A DNA stretch of 64,000 bases from Prorocentrum cordatum (Eukaryota; Sar; Dinophyceae; Prorocentrales; Prorocentraceae): positions 18,501 through 82,500 of the forward strand of contig CAUYUJ010000692.1 in the NCBI GenBank assembly GCA_963575745.1, read 5' to 3'. A program made the position numbers and the translations under genes. Below, piece by piece: positions 34,020-44,006 of this stretch. The notes beneath the pieces are model-generated. The model ran no database searches. It had not been told where the DNA came from and worked only from the letters and a program-made list of their open reading frames with translations. Positions within the stretch are counted from its first letter, which is position 1, and each line of letters begins with the position of its first letter.

Positions 34020-34066
34020 CGAGTTGATGCAACTCGGGGTCGAGTTTGACGCCAAAATGGCTGCGA
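34020..34066 (-). other. DinoSL relict and short 5' leader of the hAT-like gene
   Basis: At 34045-34066, minus strand, the sequence contains AGCCATTTTGGC and then TCAA after one inserted base; 18 of 21 SL positions agree. Between it and the ATG at 34012 lies a small hairpin with 8-bp arms CCGAGTTG and CAACTCGG (34020-34038). Confidence 0.7.
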
Positions 34067-34577
34067 TGAACATCACGACACACGAGAGCGATACTCATCA
34101 TGGTGAACAAACCACTCTCAACGATGCCCCTAACGATGCTGTTGCGTGGTAGTTGCACGATGAGGATCATGCGAGAGTTGTGACTCGTCAGATACATGAT
34201 TGGGAACATCATAACGGACCGACACTCGTTTGGGAGTCGGGCCGCACGTGTGTGTTCCCGTATTTACCCCCTTATGTGCTACATCTCACGTTTGATTTCG
34301 TATCATTCGTCTGGTTGGGCGACGTATTTCATGTCATCTACATGTCCGAAACGCATGGTTTGTTCTGTTAATTGATTCACACACCCGTGTTTTCACATGC
34401 CCAAACCATAAAAGCGATTTCTCATATCAGTCGCTTACACATAGTTTGTCAGCCTGGATGGGTTTTTTTGCACGCCTGGTTGTTTTTGCAACATTGGTTT
34501 TCGAACTCCGTTTCACAACTTTTGAAACGATGTTCGTTTTTTTTCGTGGGTCTAGCGCTGCCGTTTTCTATGCTCGG
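34067..34577. other. AT-richer intergenic sequence, no gene
   Basis: Composition is unusually AT-rich for this window, with short open frames only. It is the upstream flank of the minus-strand hAT-like gene. Confidence 0.5.
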
Positions 34578-34655
34578 GCTCTGCTGGGGCTCTACCGGAG
34601 CTCTACCAGGGCTCTACTGGGGCTCTACCGGGGCTCTACCGGGGCCCCACCGAAG
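34578..34655. repeat. 12-bp tandem repeat
   Basis: About six units of GGGCTCTACCGG with single-base drift. Flanking DNA to 34879 is without a gene. Confidence 0.88.
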
Positions 34656-34879
34656 CAGCCGAATGAGCCCGAATGACCATTCAGAGGTGCTGGCATTGGC
34701 CATTCGTGCGGCCGCGGGCACGCGACCCGAACAGTCAGCGTGACAAGACAGAGGGCCGTAAGCACGTCCCTAGACATGGCGGTGCATAGAGTGCGGTTCC
34801 CGAGCCCCGCCTTCGTCTCCCGCGGGCCCGAGGCCCGCGTGGAGCGGGCTTGATTCGGGGGGCAGGGGGTGCGTGCGAA

Positions 34880-35064
34880 ATCCGCTCATATCACCGTCAT
34901 ATCTTTATCTACCGCCGACGTATCGGCTCAGGTATTGGCACGAGGTACAGCGCCGCTCCTTTTGCGGCGCATGAAAAAAAGGCTCGCGACCTTCTCCCTT
35001 GCCTTCCTCTACCTTCAGGAAACATCGTCGCTTGGACTTTTTGGTCGTCAACCTACTCACACAC
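34880..35064. repeat. Dispersed repeat, copy B
   Basis: Same-orientation partner of 2266-2453, about 32.6 kb away. Ends match at TCCGCTCATA and CCTACTCACACA. Sequence 3' of the shared end diverges: copy B runs into a GAC-rich tract, copy A into Ala/Pro-rich frames. Confidence 0.88.
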
Positions 35065-35091
35065 CTCCATCCCCCCGCCCCCGACGTGTGC

Positions 35092-35215
35092 GCGCCAACG
35101 TCGCAGCCGACGACGGCGGCGACGATTGCGACGGAGACGACGCAGACGAACACGCAGACGCAGACGCATACGACGACGACGCAGACGAGGAGGAAGAGGA
35201 GGAGGAGGATCAGGG
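35092..35215. repeat. GAC-rich degenerate repeat
   Basis: GACGA/GACGCAGACG units, giving Asp/Glu-rich frames on one strand. Treated as simple sequence. Confidence 0.8.
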
Positions 35216-35299
35216 TAATTGCGGTGTAGTGCTGATGCCCTTACGGGTAGGCATCACCCTTTTGATTCGGATGGGGCATTTGGGCTTTCCCACCCTTGG

Positions 35300-36145
35300 A
35301 ACAGGTGCTCGATGATGCCACCTGGTAACGGTGGGTGATCTGCGTGTGCCGCATATCCTATGGCAGTCACCTGTGCTTCGTAGCACCGTGACCGAGGGGG
35401 TCATCGCATATGGGTCAGACGTCCCATGATGAGGGGACGACGAATGATGGACCCAAACATGATGTGTGACAGCAGTGAGTGTAAATGTGAATCCCATGTT
35501 GTGCCAACTTTGGTGCCGACACAATACACCAAACCGAAATCAAACACCAATGTGCGTCTCACGGGGGGTGCAAACATAGCTCTGTCTTCAAGTGACCGGG
35601 AAACGTTCCCCGCACTTCGGTCTTGATGGGATGTCGGCGGAGCTTGTGCGGAATATGTCCGAGGCATGCATGGCCGCCTCCCAAGGGTGACAGCGGCGGG
35701 TCGGTGTTGAAGAGCTTTGTGGCAACCTAAACGGTCGCCTCATGGGTCCCTGGATGGGGGCCTACGATAGTGGACGTACACAGTTATGACGCCGTCCGAA
35801 TCCAGGGCAGCCCCACCCCCGAAGTCGAACGGCCACGCAACCAAACCGAGGTTCCGATGTTGCCACCAGGTACTGGTGGGTGATATGCGTGTACCGCGTA
35901 TCATGTGGCCGCCACCTCTCCTTCGTAGCCCCGTGACTAGGGGGACAGCGCTTGTGGGGACAAAAGTCCCAGCATGAAAGGACGACGAATAATCTAAGCG
36001 TGATATGTGTCAGCAATGAGTATACATGTGAACCCCATGTTGTGTCAACATTGATGCCGCCAGCATGCACCGAACCGAATTCAAGTCCTCCACGGCGGGG
36101 GGCAACATAGCTCGGTCTTCAAGTGACCGGAAAACGTTACCCTTC
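35300..36145. repeat. Direct duplication of about 300 bp with a period of about 545 bp
   Basis: 35300-35625 and 35850-36145 align through GATG-TGCCACC-GGTA, GGGTGAT-TGCGTGT, GGACGACGAAT, TGAATCCCATGTTGTG (TGAACCCCATGTTGTG) and AACATAGCTC-GTCTTCAAGTGACCGG. The intervening 225 bp is unique. No gene. Confidence 0.9.
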
Positions 36146-36149
36146 ATGG

Positions 36150-36293
36150 GAAGACGCGGAGGAGCGGGAGGAGGAGGAGGAGGAGGAGGAACAGGATGAG
36201 GAGGAGGCGGAGGAAAACGACGAGGAGGAGGAGGAGGAGGAGCAGGCGGAGGAGGGAAGAGGAGGAAGGGCAGGAGGAGGAAGAGGAGGAGGA

Positions 36294-36324
<31 letters not shown>

Positions 36325-38170
36325 TTGGAGGATGAGGAGGAGCAGGAGGAGGACCAGTGTAAACCCAAGAGTCATCAACGATGTTGGAGTAAACCCTCCC
36401 TCCAAGCTCCCTCTTGATAGGCCCCTACAACGGTTCATTTTCGTTGATGGAACTGCCTCGTTGGGAGACACCCGTTTGAAGACCCTGATGCATGCTAAAA
36501 CATTGTTCTCCGGATTGTAACACCACGGGTCAACCTGACTGTTGCGTCTTGGCGATCTTGAATCGTGCCAGAACGCCATTCCTAGGATTTCAACACAGCG
36601 AATCAACGTAACTGTTGCACCCGCGTAGTGCTGAATCTTTCCAAAACGCAATTTTTGGTACGTTGATGATGGGATTCGCGGCGCTAAGGCGAGAGCCCCA
36701 TGTTGAAAAGGAACCGCCCCCAATCCGTGAAGTTCTCGCAAATTGTCAAAACGAGTGTGCGCGGTGCTAAGGCGACAGCCACATTTTGAAAACGACTCGC
36801 TCTCAAGCCCACTCTGGCACATTTTAACACGAATGTGCGCGGCGCAAGAGCAAGAGCCACATTTTGAAAACCATTCGCCCTCAATCCGTGAACCTCTTGC
36901 AGTCTTTTACAACGAATGTGCGCGCCGCTAGAGCGAGAGCCACATTTTGAAAACCACCCGCCCTCAATCCGTGAAGCTCTTGCAATTTTCGAAAAAAAGT
37001 ATGTGTGCTGCGCTAAGACGAGAGCCACATTTTGAAAACCACCCGCCCTCAATCCGTGAAACGGTTGCCAATTTTTGAGCTTCAGAGTCGTTAGTGGTGA
37101 GGAATTCTCAGGCGAAGCGACCGGCCCGCCCTAACAACTGGCCTCGGGGTGCGACAGCGAGAAGGAATGCATAAGGAAAAGGAATGGAGGAGGAGGAGAG
37201 GAGGGGGAGGAGGAAGAGGAGGAGCAGGAGCAGGAGGAGGAGGACCAGGAGCGGTATCACTAAGGCCACTGCCTCCCATCGCTCGAGTCGGCGTTTTTTT
37301 GTGACTAGTCGTTTGCGGACGCGGCGATCTCTAGAGCAGCGTCGGTTTAACGCACGCAACAGGAGGACGAGAAGGACCAGGAAGAGGACGAGGACGACGA
37401 GGTGGAGGAGGATGAGGAGGAACACGAGTGCAACCCACGGTAATCCAAGACGCACCAAAGATGTCGCAACATACCCTCCTGCCAAGTTCCCTCTTCACAG
37501 GCCCCTGCAAGACTTGATGGTCATTGCAGCACGTGGCTCATTAGAAAACACCGTAGGAGAATCCTCAATCGTGCCAAAACTCCATTCTCAGGACTTCAAC
37601 GCCGCGCATCAACGTGGCTGTTGCGTCCTGGCAATCCCAGATCGTGCCAAAACACAAGGCATGGGGCTTCAGCACCGCCATGAAACCTGACTCTTACGCC
37701 CTGGCAGTCTTAAACCGTGCCACAACACCATTCCTGGCGTTTCAACCATACAAATCTGTCAACAGGTTGCAAGTATTCAAGACGATTGCGCGACGCTTAG
37801 GCGAGAGTCACACTTTGAACCAGGAACCGCCTTCCATCCATGAATCGGTGCAAACGTTTTCGACCCATCTGCGTGGCGCTCATGCAAGAGTCACATTTTG
37901 AACGAGGAGCCGCCTTCCATCAAACTTTCAAAACGAATGTGTGCGGCGCTGAAGCGAGAACCGCCCTCCAGCCGTGAAGCCTTCGCGACATTACATGCGA
38001 CTGTGCGTGGCGCTGAGGCGAAAGCTACATGCTGAAAACAACAACCGCCCTCATGCGTGAAGCTGTAGGGGATTTCACACATCTTGATCGTAGAAGGTGA
38101 GGGGGTTTCTGGCGACACGCCCGGCCCGCCCTACAGACAAGTCCCTGGGTGCGACACGTAGGAGCTATTT
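36150..38170. repeat. Higher-order tandem repeat with a unit of about 1 kb, two copies
   Basis: Each copy has the same order: GGA-rich tract (36165-36355; 37180-37430), a segment ending CCCTCTT-ATAGGCCCCT or CCCTCTTCACAGGCCCCT (about 36410; 37490), units of about 75 bp around TCGTGCCAAAAC, an array built on GAGAGCCACATTTTGAAAACC (36675-37075; weaker at 37780-38030), and a tail with CCGGCCCGCCCTA (37118; 38127). A third GGA tract begins at 38170. Confidence 0.88.
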
Positions 38171-38470
38171 TCAAGGAGTAGGAGGAGGAAGAGGAGGAGG
38201 AGGAGGAGGAAGAGGAGCAGGAGGGTGAAGAGGAAAAGGAGGAGGAAAATAAAGACGAAAGGAGAAGGAGGAGGAGGAAGACGAGGACGAGGACGAGGAC
38301 GAGGAGGGAGGGCCGCGTCGGAACGACTCTTCAGCCAACGGGCAGCCGACAGGCAAAAGGCAACAAGGAGGAGAAGGAGGAGGAGGAGGAGGAGGAGGAG
38401 GACGCGAAGGAAAACAAGAGGAACAGGAGGAGGACGAGGGGGACGAGGACGACGACGAGGACGACGACGA
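38171..38470. repeat. GGA/GAC-rich microsatellite
   Basis: GGA and GAC trinucleotide blocks with interruptions. It may be the start of a third copy of the 1-kb higher-order unit. Confidence 0.85.
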
Positions 38471-39058
38471 CCCGCGGCCTCTCTCGGCGATGGCCGAGCC
38501 GACGGCGACGCCCTGCGAGGCCGCGGCGTGGACGCCGCCGAGCCGTCCCTGGGCGCACCGCGGACGCCCCCGCCCGCCCCGCCCGGGCGCGGCGCCAGCG
38601 CCGCCCCGGGGCAGAGGCGCAGCAGGAGGACCTCCCCCCGGGGTCGTCTCTTCAGGGGCGAAGCTGGAGTGGATAAGCTCAGGGGGGGGGGGCGACAGTT
38701 TTCGGGCGTATTCAGCTTTGATACTGGGCATTAGTTTCAATATCTTGCCGAGTTAGCGAACTTTTTGCTTGCCCGATGGGCGTGCTGCAAGTCCGCGGCA
38801 TGAAATCGGCTGATGGCTTCAGTGTTGTGGCCCCACTCAGTGATATGAATGTTAGGGCCGCATCGCGGTTTGCGGAGAACAAACAAATTTATTCAGGCGT
38901 ATTCGTCGGTTCTCGGCGGCTTTCCAGCCTCGGGGTGCTTTCCAGTGACTGCGCCTCGTCGAGAGCGTTCTGGGGGTGCCTGCATCGTCCCGAAAGGCCG
39001 CTGGAGAGTTGAATTATGACCCGAAAGCCAGTGGGCAACGAACGTTAGGGGGGATAGG
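38471..39058. other. No gene seen
   Basis: A GC-rich block to about 38650 is followed by more mixed sequence. Short open frames without motifs. Confidence 0.5.
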
Positions 39059-39103
39059 CTGAAGCTATTTTGGCTTAATCCGCCGTAGTTATTTTGGCTC
39101 AAG
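39059..39103 (+). other. Tandem DinoSL relicts
   Basis: The copy at 39083-39103 agrees with the DinoSL exon at 19 of 21 positions (CCGTAG, two changes, then ATTTTGGCTCAAG). A second, older-looking copy at 39059-39079 agrees at about 16 of 21. The 24-nt spacing is what repeated rounds of trans-splicing and retroposition leave at the 5' end of a gene. Confidence 0.82.
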
Positions 39104-39340
39104 CCTCTGCGCGGCGGCCACGGGGACGCGGCAGCAGCAGCATCAGTCTGGGTCGGTTTTTGAGGGCGGGTACATTGAAGTGTTTCCAGGTCGTGCTCTC
39201 GCGAGCCGATTCTCCCTCCCTCGGGCCGCGCCGGATGGCCCTCGCGCGCCGTGGCGCACGAAGGCACGCGCTGGTCGCACTCGCCGGGGCGGCCGCTGCC
39301 AAGAGCGGAATTCCCTGGGCCGGCTGGTGGGCTTTCCAGG

Positions 39341-39342
<2 letters not shown>
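39104..39342 (+). other. Possible remnant of an SL-bearing retroposed transcript
   Basis: GC-rich sequence directly 3' of the SL relicts, with an ATG at about 39234 and an Ala/Arg-rich frame running into the (CAT)n tract. No domain is visible. It may be the 5' part of a retroposed mRNA cut off by the microsatellite and LINE sequence. Confidence 0.3.
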
Positions 39343-39434
<92 letters not shown>

Positions 39435-39560
39435 CCATCACCATCACCATCATCATCATCATCCTCATCATCATCATCATCCTCATCATCATCATCATCA
39501 TGTTCATCATCAAGAGCAGCAGCATCATCAGCATCAGCATCATCATCAGGATCGTCATCA
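39341..39560. repeat. (CAT)n microsatellite
   Basis: Pure CAT/ATC run from 39341 to about 39435, then interrupted repeats. Poly-His, poly-Ser, poly-Ile and poly-Asp frames are artefacts. Confidence 0.96.
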
Positions 39561-40832
39561 CCAGTTGACACTTTTAGCGTTTTAGTCAAGCGTCTTCGCC
39601 GTGCGTCTGGAGTCTCGATCAACTGTGCCGAGGCTGTTACCATCACCATTAAAGGTGGACAGAGAAACCGCCTTTCAGAAGTTCTTGGAGCAGGGTCTAG
39701 ACGCTACAGACTTTAGGATGTTAGATATCTGGGTGTAGTGATTGACCGCTCTGCCGAATACCGCTCATGGCGCGTTCCGTCCAGCAAGGGACTCGTGCAT
39801 GTAGAATCAAGGCTGCTTGACTACCTCTGCCGAGTTTGATCGCCAGACTTAACTCCGTAGGAACATCGGTGCTGCTGTATGTTGGTCAATCCTTTCCTGT
39901 TTGTCGTGAAGTTCGTGCTGCCTATCACGAAGCAGGTCAACTACTCATTCACTGTCCGAGATTATCTATCCCACACCTTACCTTCTTAAGTTTGATTATT
40001 TGATTATCTGCAGTTGCGGCCAGGGCTCCGTGATTTAGAATGCGAAGTCATAGCATCTATGTATTGCTGTGCTTTGAAGGCTACCGCCTTCCACCGCCTG
40101 GTTTACCTCTTTGATGAGCTGTCGGGGGAGGGAGATTACGTCGTGGCCTACAGGTTCCAGCATATGTTCGGGCACTCGATAAGATTTTGTTTCCACGAAA
40201 GCGTAGAAACTCTGTCTAGTAGCCCTGGGGTCCCTGTAGACTACTGGAATGACTCGTTTTCAGAGGTCTGTGTGCAAGCATTTGTTTAAGCTGGACTACA
40301 GACATGTTGGCGAGTCCCTGGCCCCGCGAATTAAGTACTTTGATTTAGAGCGGTCGCCGCAAGAACTGGACACTGCTTTGATTCGTGTCGGGCGGGCTGT
40401 CAAGAAGTTGTCCCCTTTTTTCCTTTAGTCTCCGCCTTAAATGCGTGGACGAATAGCTGGAATACTGCCGCTCGCTATGGTGACTTCGCTGCACGCTGTA
40501 TACATGGTTGTGGCACCCTTGAGAGTGACTCTATCAAACATTACCTTCGTTATTCACGCATTTTAGTATGCGTTCGCTCGCTGCTGCCCATGCTCCCCAC
40601 GTGGTGGGAGTCTGCCTCGTTCACCTGTGCCCCTGGCCTTGCCGCGCAACGCATTGCCATGTCTGGTTCTTTGCTCTCATTGTACATTGCCACCGATGTG
40701 ATCCATGCTGCTTTTAACTCACTGCACGCCCGAGATCTCGATTCGAGAAATGTCGCCTCCTCACTGGTGCATGTTCGAGACAGGGCCCTGATCCGGAAGT
40801 TCGGCCGAGTTCGGCTGCTCGTCGCCACGTGA
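39561..40832 (+). pseudogene. LINE (non-LTR) reverse transcriptase 3' fragment
   Basis: Non-LTR elements copy themselves through an RT. At about 39720-39830 the frame reads VRYLGVVIDRSAEYRSW, which fits the YLG-V-I strand near the end of LINE RT domains. At 40443-40832 a coherent frame reads WTNSWNTAARYGDFAARC, then C-x3-C followed by DSIKHYLRY, the usual post-RT zinc-binding and HY-L region. Frame changes and stops between the two blocks (for example near 40288 and 40425) show decay. The fragment is bracketed by (CAT)n tracts at 39341-39560 and 40868-41345; a 3' microsatellite tail is common for LINEs. Confidence 0.65.
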
Positions 40833-40867
40833 CGACGCAGGACTGCCCGTGGGGGGGAGTCCGTTTC

Positions 40868-41098
40868 ATGATCATGATCATCAGCATCAGCAGCAGCAGC
40901 AGCATCATCATCATCATCATCACAAACATCGTCAGCGCCACAACCATGATCATCATCACCATCATCGTCGCCATCATCATCATCCTCATCAACATCCTGA
41001 TTGTCATCACCATGACTGTCATCACCGGCATCATCATCACCATCGTCACCACCACCATAAGCATCGTCCTCATCATAGCCACCACTATCATCACCATC

Positions 41099-41138
<40 letters not shown>

Positions 41139-41345
41139 CCACCATCGCCACCCCCATCATCATCATCATCATCATCATCATCACTTTGATCATTCGCATC
41201 GTCATCACATTCGTCGTCATCGCTGCCATCACCACCATCATCATCTTCATCGTCATCATCACCACCATCATCATCGTTGACCATCATCACGATACTCCGT
41301 TTCGTCCTCCTCCCCCTCATCATCGTCATCATCACCATGAACCCT
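40868..41345. repeat. (CAT)n degenerate microsatellite
   Basis: About 480 bp of CAT/ATC repeats with many point changes, directly after the LINE fragment. Asp-rich and His-rich frames, including the 422- and 398-codon minus-strand frames that cross it, are artefacts. Confidence 0.92.
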
Positions 41346-42730
41346 GGAGGGCACCCTAAGAAGTGGGGTGTCGGGCCAAAGCGCCCCTTGGCGGAGGCGG
41401 GGACCGCTGTGCCTTCGGGGCACAAGCCCCCGCAACTGGGATGGCCCCCAAAGCGGTGGTCCCCTTTCCAGGGGGCTTCCGGCCACGCAGTCTCCCACGG
41501 GAGCCTGGCTTCCCAGCCCGGTGTCGCCCGTGGGAGTCGTGTGCCAGGGGGGTCCGTCTGCCCCCCGTCGTGTCGTCGCCGTCGCTGTCGCGTCTGTCGT
41601 GTCGTGGCGGGCCCCTGGGGTGGGTGGCGTGGGTTTGGTGTTGCCTGGCCCCTGCCCGTTCTGTCGGTGGTCGGGTGCTTCCGGCCGGCAAAACGGGTCG
41701 GGTGAATTGGCTTGCCATTCCCATGCCGCCCGCTTGCGGGGGCCCCGCCCGCGCCGTGAGCGCCCCGCGGCCCGCGGCGCGCCGCGGCCGCGGTGGCGCG
41801 CGCGGCGCCCCTGGGCATGCTCGCCCGCGCCCTGTTCGGCGTCTCGTTTTACCCCTTGCGGGCAAAAATCACCATTCTCGTAATGGTCAGATTCGCCATC
41901 ATCGTCGGCGTTAAACGTCATCTGCCGCATCAGCATCAGCACCGCCGTCACCGACGTCAGCATCAGCATCCGTGCCTGGTCGTCATCTTCGTCATCATCG
42001 TTAAAGTCGTCGTCAGTGCCGTCGTCCTCGTCATCGTCGTCGTCGCCGTCGCGGTCGTCGTCGTCGTCGATGCCCTCTTGGTAGTCGCGGTCGCGGTCGT
42101 GGTCGCGATCGTCGTCGTCGCTGTCTTCAACCTGATCCGCCTCCTCGGCCCGTCCGCGCCCACCTCGCCGCCGCCTGCGCCGCCCGCGCGGGCCCGCGGC
42201 CCCTCCCTCGCCCCGCCTGCGCGCGCTGCTGGCGCGCGGAAGCGCCTCCCGCCCGACGGCCCGAGTTTTTTTTTGTACGTGTCCCCTCGCCGCGCCGAAC
42301 CCCCTCGCATCCGACGCTGCAAAGGGAAAGTGAAAGATAGGGAAAAGTCGCGACCAGAACCCCGGACTCCAGTTTCCCGCGCCATTCTTCGAACCAGATC
42401 GATCGGCGAGGGCCCAAGGTCCCCAAACTCGGCGAACGCGCCCGGCGAGACAAAATTGCAGCGCCAAGACCTAAGGGCCCACCTGTCCGACGCCGCGCTC
42501 TCCGCCGCCATGCTGGCCGCCTTCGCCCCCGCTGGCTTCCCCGTCAGCGCGGCGCCGGCGCCGGGCCTGCGCGGCGCGGGGAAGGGCTGGGCGCGAGGGG
42601 CCTTAGGACCTCCCTAGGAATCCTGAGGATTCCATTGGATCCTAAGGCCGTTGCCACTGCGACTGTCATTGCGAATGCGACTGCGACTGCGAGAACAGCA
42701 TAATTCTACAACTGGATTCTCACCTGAATC
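41346..42730. other. GC-rich DNA with (GTC)n block, no gene
   Basis: Multiple frames are open on both strands. A degenerate (GTCGTC)n block lies at about 41990-42125. CTGCGACTGC-type hexamer repeats occur at 42650-42695. Confidence 0.55.
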
Positions 42731-43309
42731 TTAAGGAGAATGCTTCCAGTTATGCTTATACACATCGCTGTTCGGTTGCTTTGCCGGGGTATTTTTTTTA
42801 AGAACGCGAGCGTGCCTGAAAAGAAGGCCTTGGGCCCGAGCCTTTTCCGTGGAAAAAATCACTGTCGCAAACCGATCACCCCGCCGCATGGCATAGGAAC
42901 AGGGGAGGGAAGGGACGGAGGGGAAATGATGGAGGAGGAGGATGAACACGAGGATGAGGAGGAAGAACAGGAGGAGGATGAGGAGGAGGAGGAGGAGGGA
43001 GGAGGAGGAAAAAGGGATTGTTCTTAATATGAAACTTCCGCCTGAGACATTTTCCGATAAGTGAGATGTTGGAGGTCGGTCGTCAGATATCCGACATGGT
43101 GGGGGTCGTTTCGCTTGGGACATCTCACACAATGGAAATGCTGGAGGAGTTGCCCTTCGTGGTTTGCAAACAACGAGGCTTTCGCCATCATGCGAATGAT
43201 ACATCGGTCTTCGGATATTCAACATGGTGCGGGGGGGGGTCGCCTGAGTGTTCTCGCGAGTTGTTTGACGACGTTGGTTCTCAATTATTTAGCTTTCGTA
43301 TGATGACAG
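42731..43309. other. No gene; GGA tract at 42925-43015
   Basis: Contains a GGA-rich block. A minus-strand frame across 42731-43225 is Leu-rich only because of that block. Confidence 0.55.
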
Positions 43310-43629
43310 TGGGAGTCGGAAGAGGAGGACGAGGAGGAGGGAGGTGGGAGGTGGTAAGAGGGAGGAGGGCGGAGGGAGGATGAGGAATAGGTAGAAGGAG
43401 GAGGAGGAGGAGGAGGAGGAGGAGGAGGAGACGGGAGGGGGAGAGGAGGAGGAGGAGGAGGAGGAAAAGGAGGAGAGGAGGAGGAGGAGGAGGAGAGGAG
43501 GAGGAGGAGGAGGAGGAGGAGGAGGGAAGAGAAGGGAGGAGGAGGAGGAGAGAGGAGGAGGAGGAGGGAGGAGGAGGAGGAGGAGGAGGAGGAGGAGGAG
43601 GAGGAGGAGGAGGAGGAGGAGGAGGAGGA
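43310..43629. repeat. (GGA)n microsatellite
   Basis: About 320 bp of GGA/GAG repeat, purest at 43571-43629. Confidence 0.95.
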
Positions 43630-43843
43630 CAAGCGAGGCACGGGGCGGGGATGGTGGCGCAGCCGGCGCTCAGGAGCGCGACCTCGAGCCCCACGTTCTC
43701 CCGCGGCGCCGCGGCGAGGCGCGGCGGCGACCCCCAGGCGCGCCCCCCCCCCCTGGAGGGGGGGAGGTGGGGGGAGGCTTCTCCGGAGGTCGTCATCCAG
43801 GCGGTCTTCGGGGCTCGGGAGGCGAGGGTCAATGCTTAACGGG

Positions 43844-44006
43844 CGAATAACGGTATAAAATAAACTTTTTCGCTGTCGGGGGCGCCTGTCCCTGGGCGGC
43901 TGGAAAGTTTCTACCCTTACGGTGGCACCGTAGGGGTATGAAATTTCCAGCCGCCCAGGGACAGGCGCCCCCGACAGCGAAAAAGTTTATCTTATACCGT
44001 TCTTCG
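43844..44006. mobile_element. 163-bp foldback element (MITE-like)
   Basis: Two arms of about 80 bp are inverted copies with only a handful of mismatches. The left arm starts CGAATAACGGTAT, the right arm ends ATACCGTTCTTCG, and the centre is GGTGGCACC. The arms pair through CGCTGTCGGGGGCGCCTGTC and its complement. Clear target-site duplications are not visible at the immediate flanks, so a MITE is likely but not proven. Confidence 0.85.

Noticed and set aside
19358-34066. Whole cluster as one bounded transposon
   Set aside because: I could not find matching terminal inverted repeats or target duplications at the two ends, and the SL relicts suggest separate transcripts; kept only as a hypothesis.
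40550-42467. Asp/Glu-rich and His-rich frames of up to 422 codons
   Set aside because: Their length comes from (CAT)n and (GTC)n microsatellites and adjacent GC-rich DNA.
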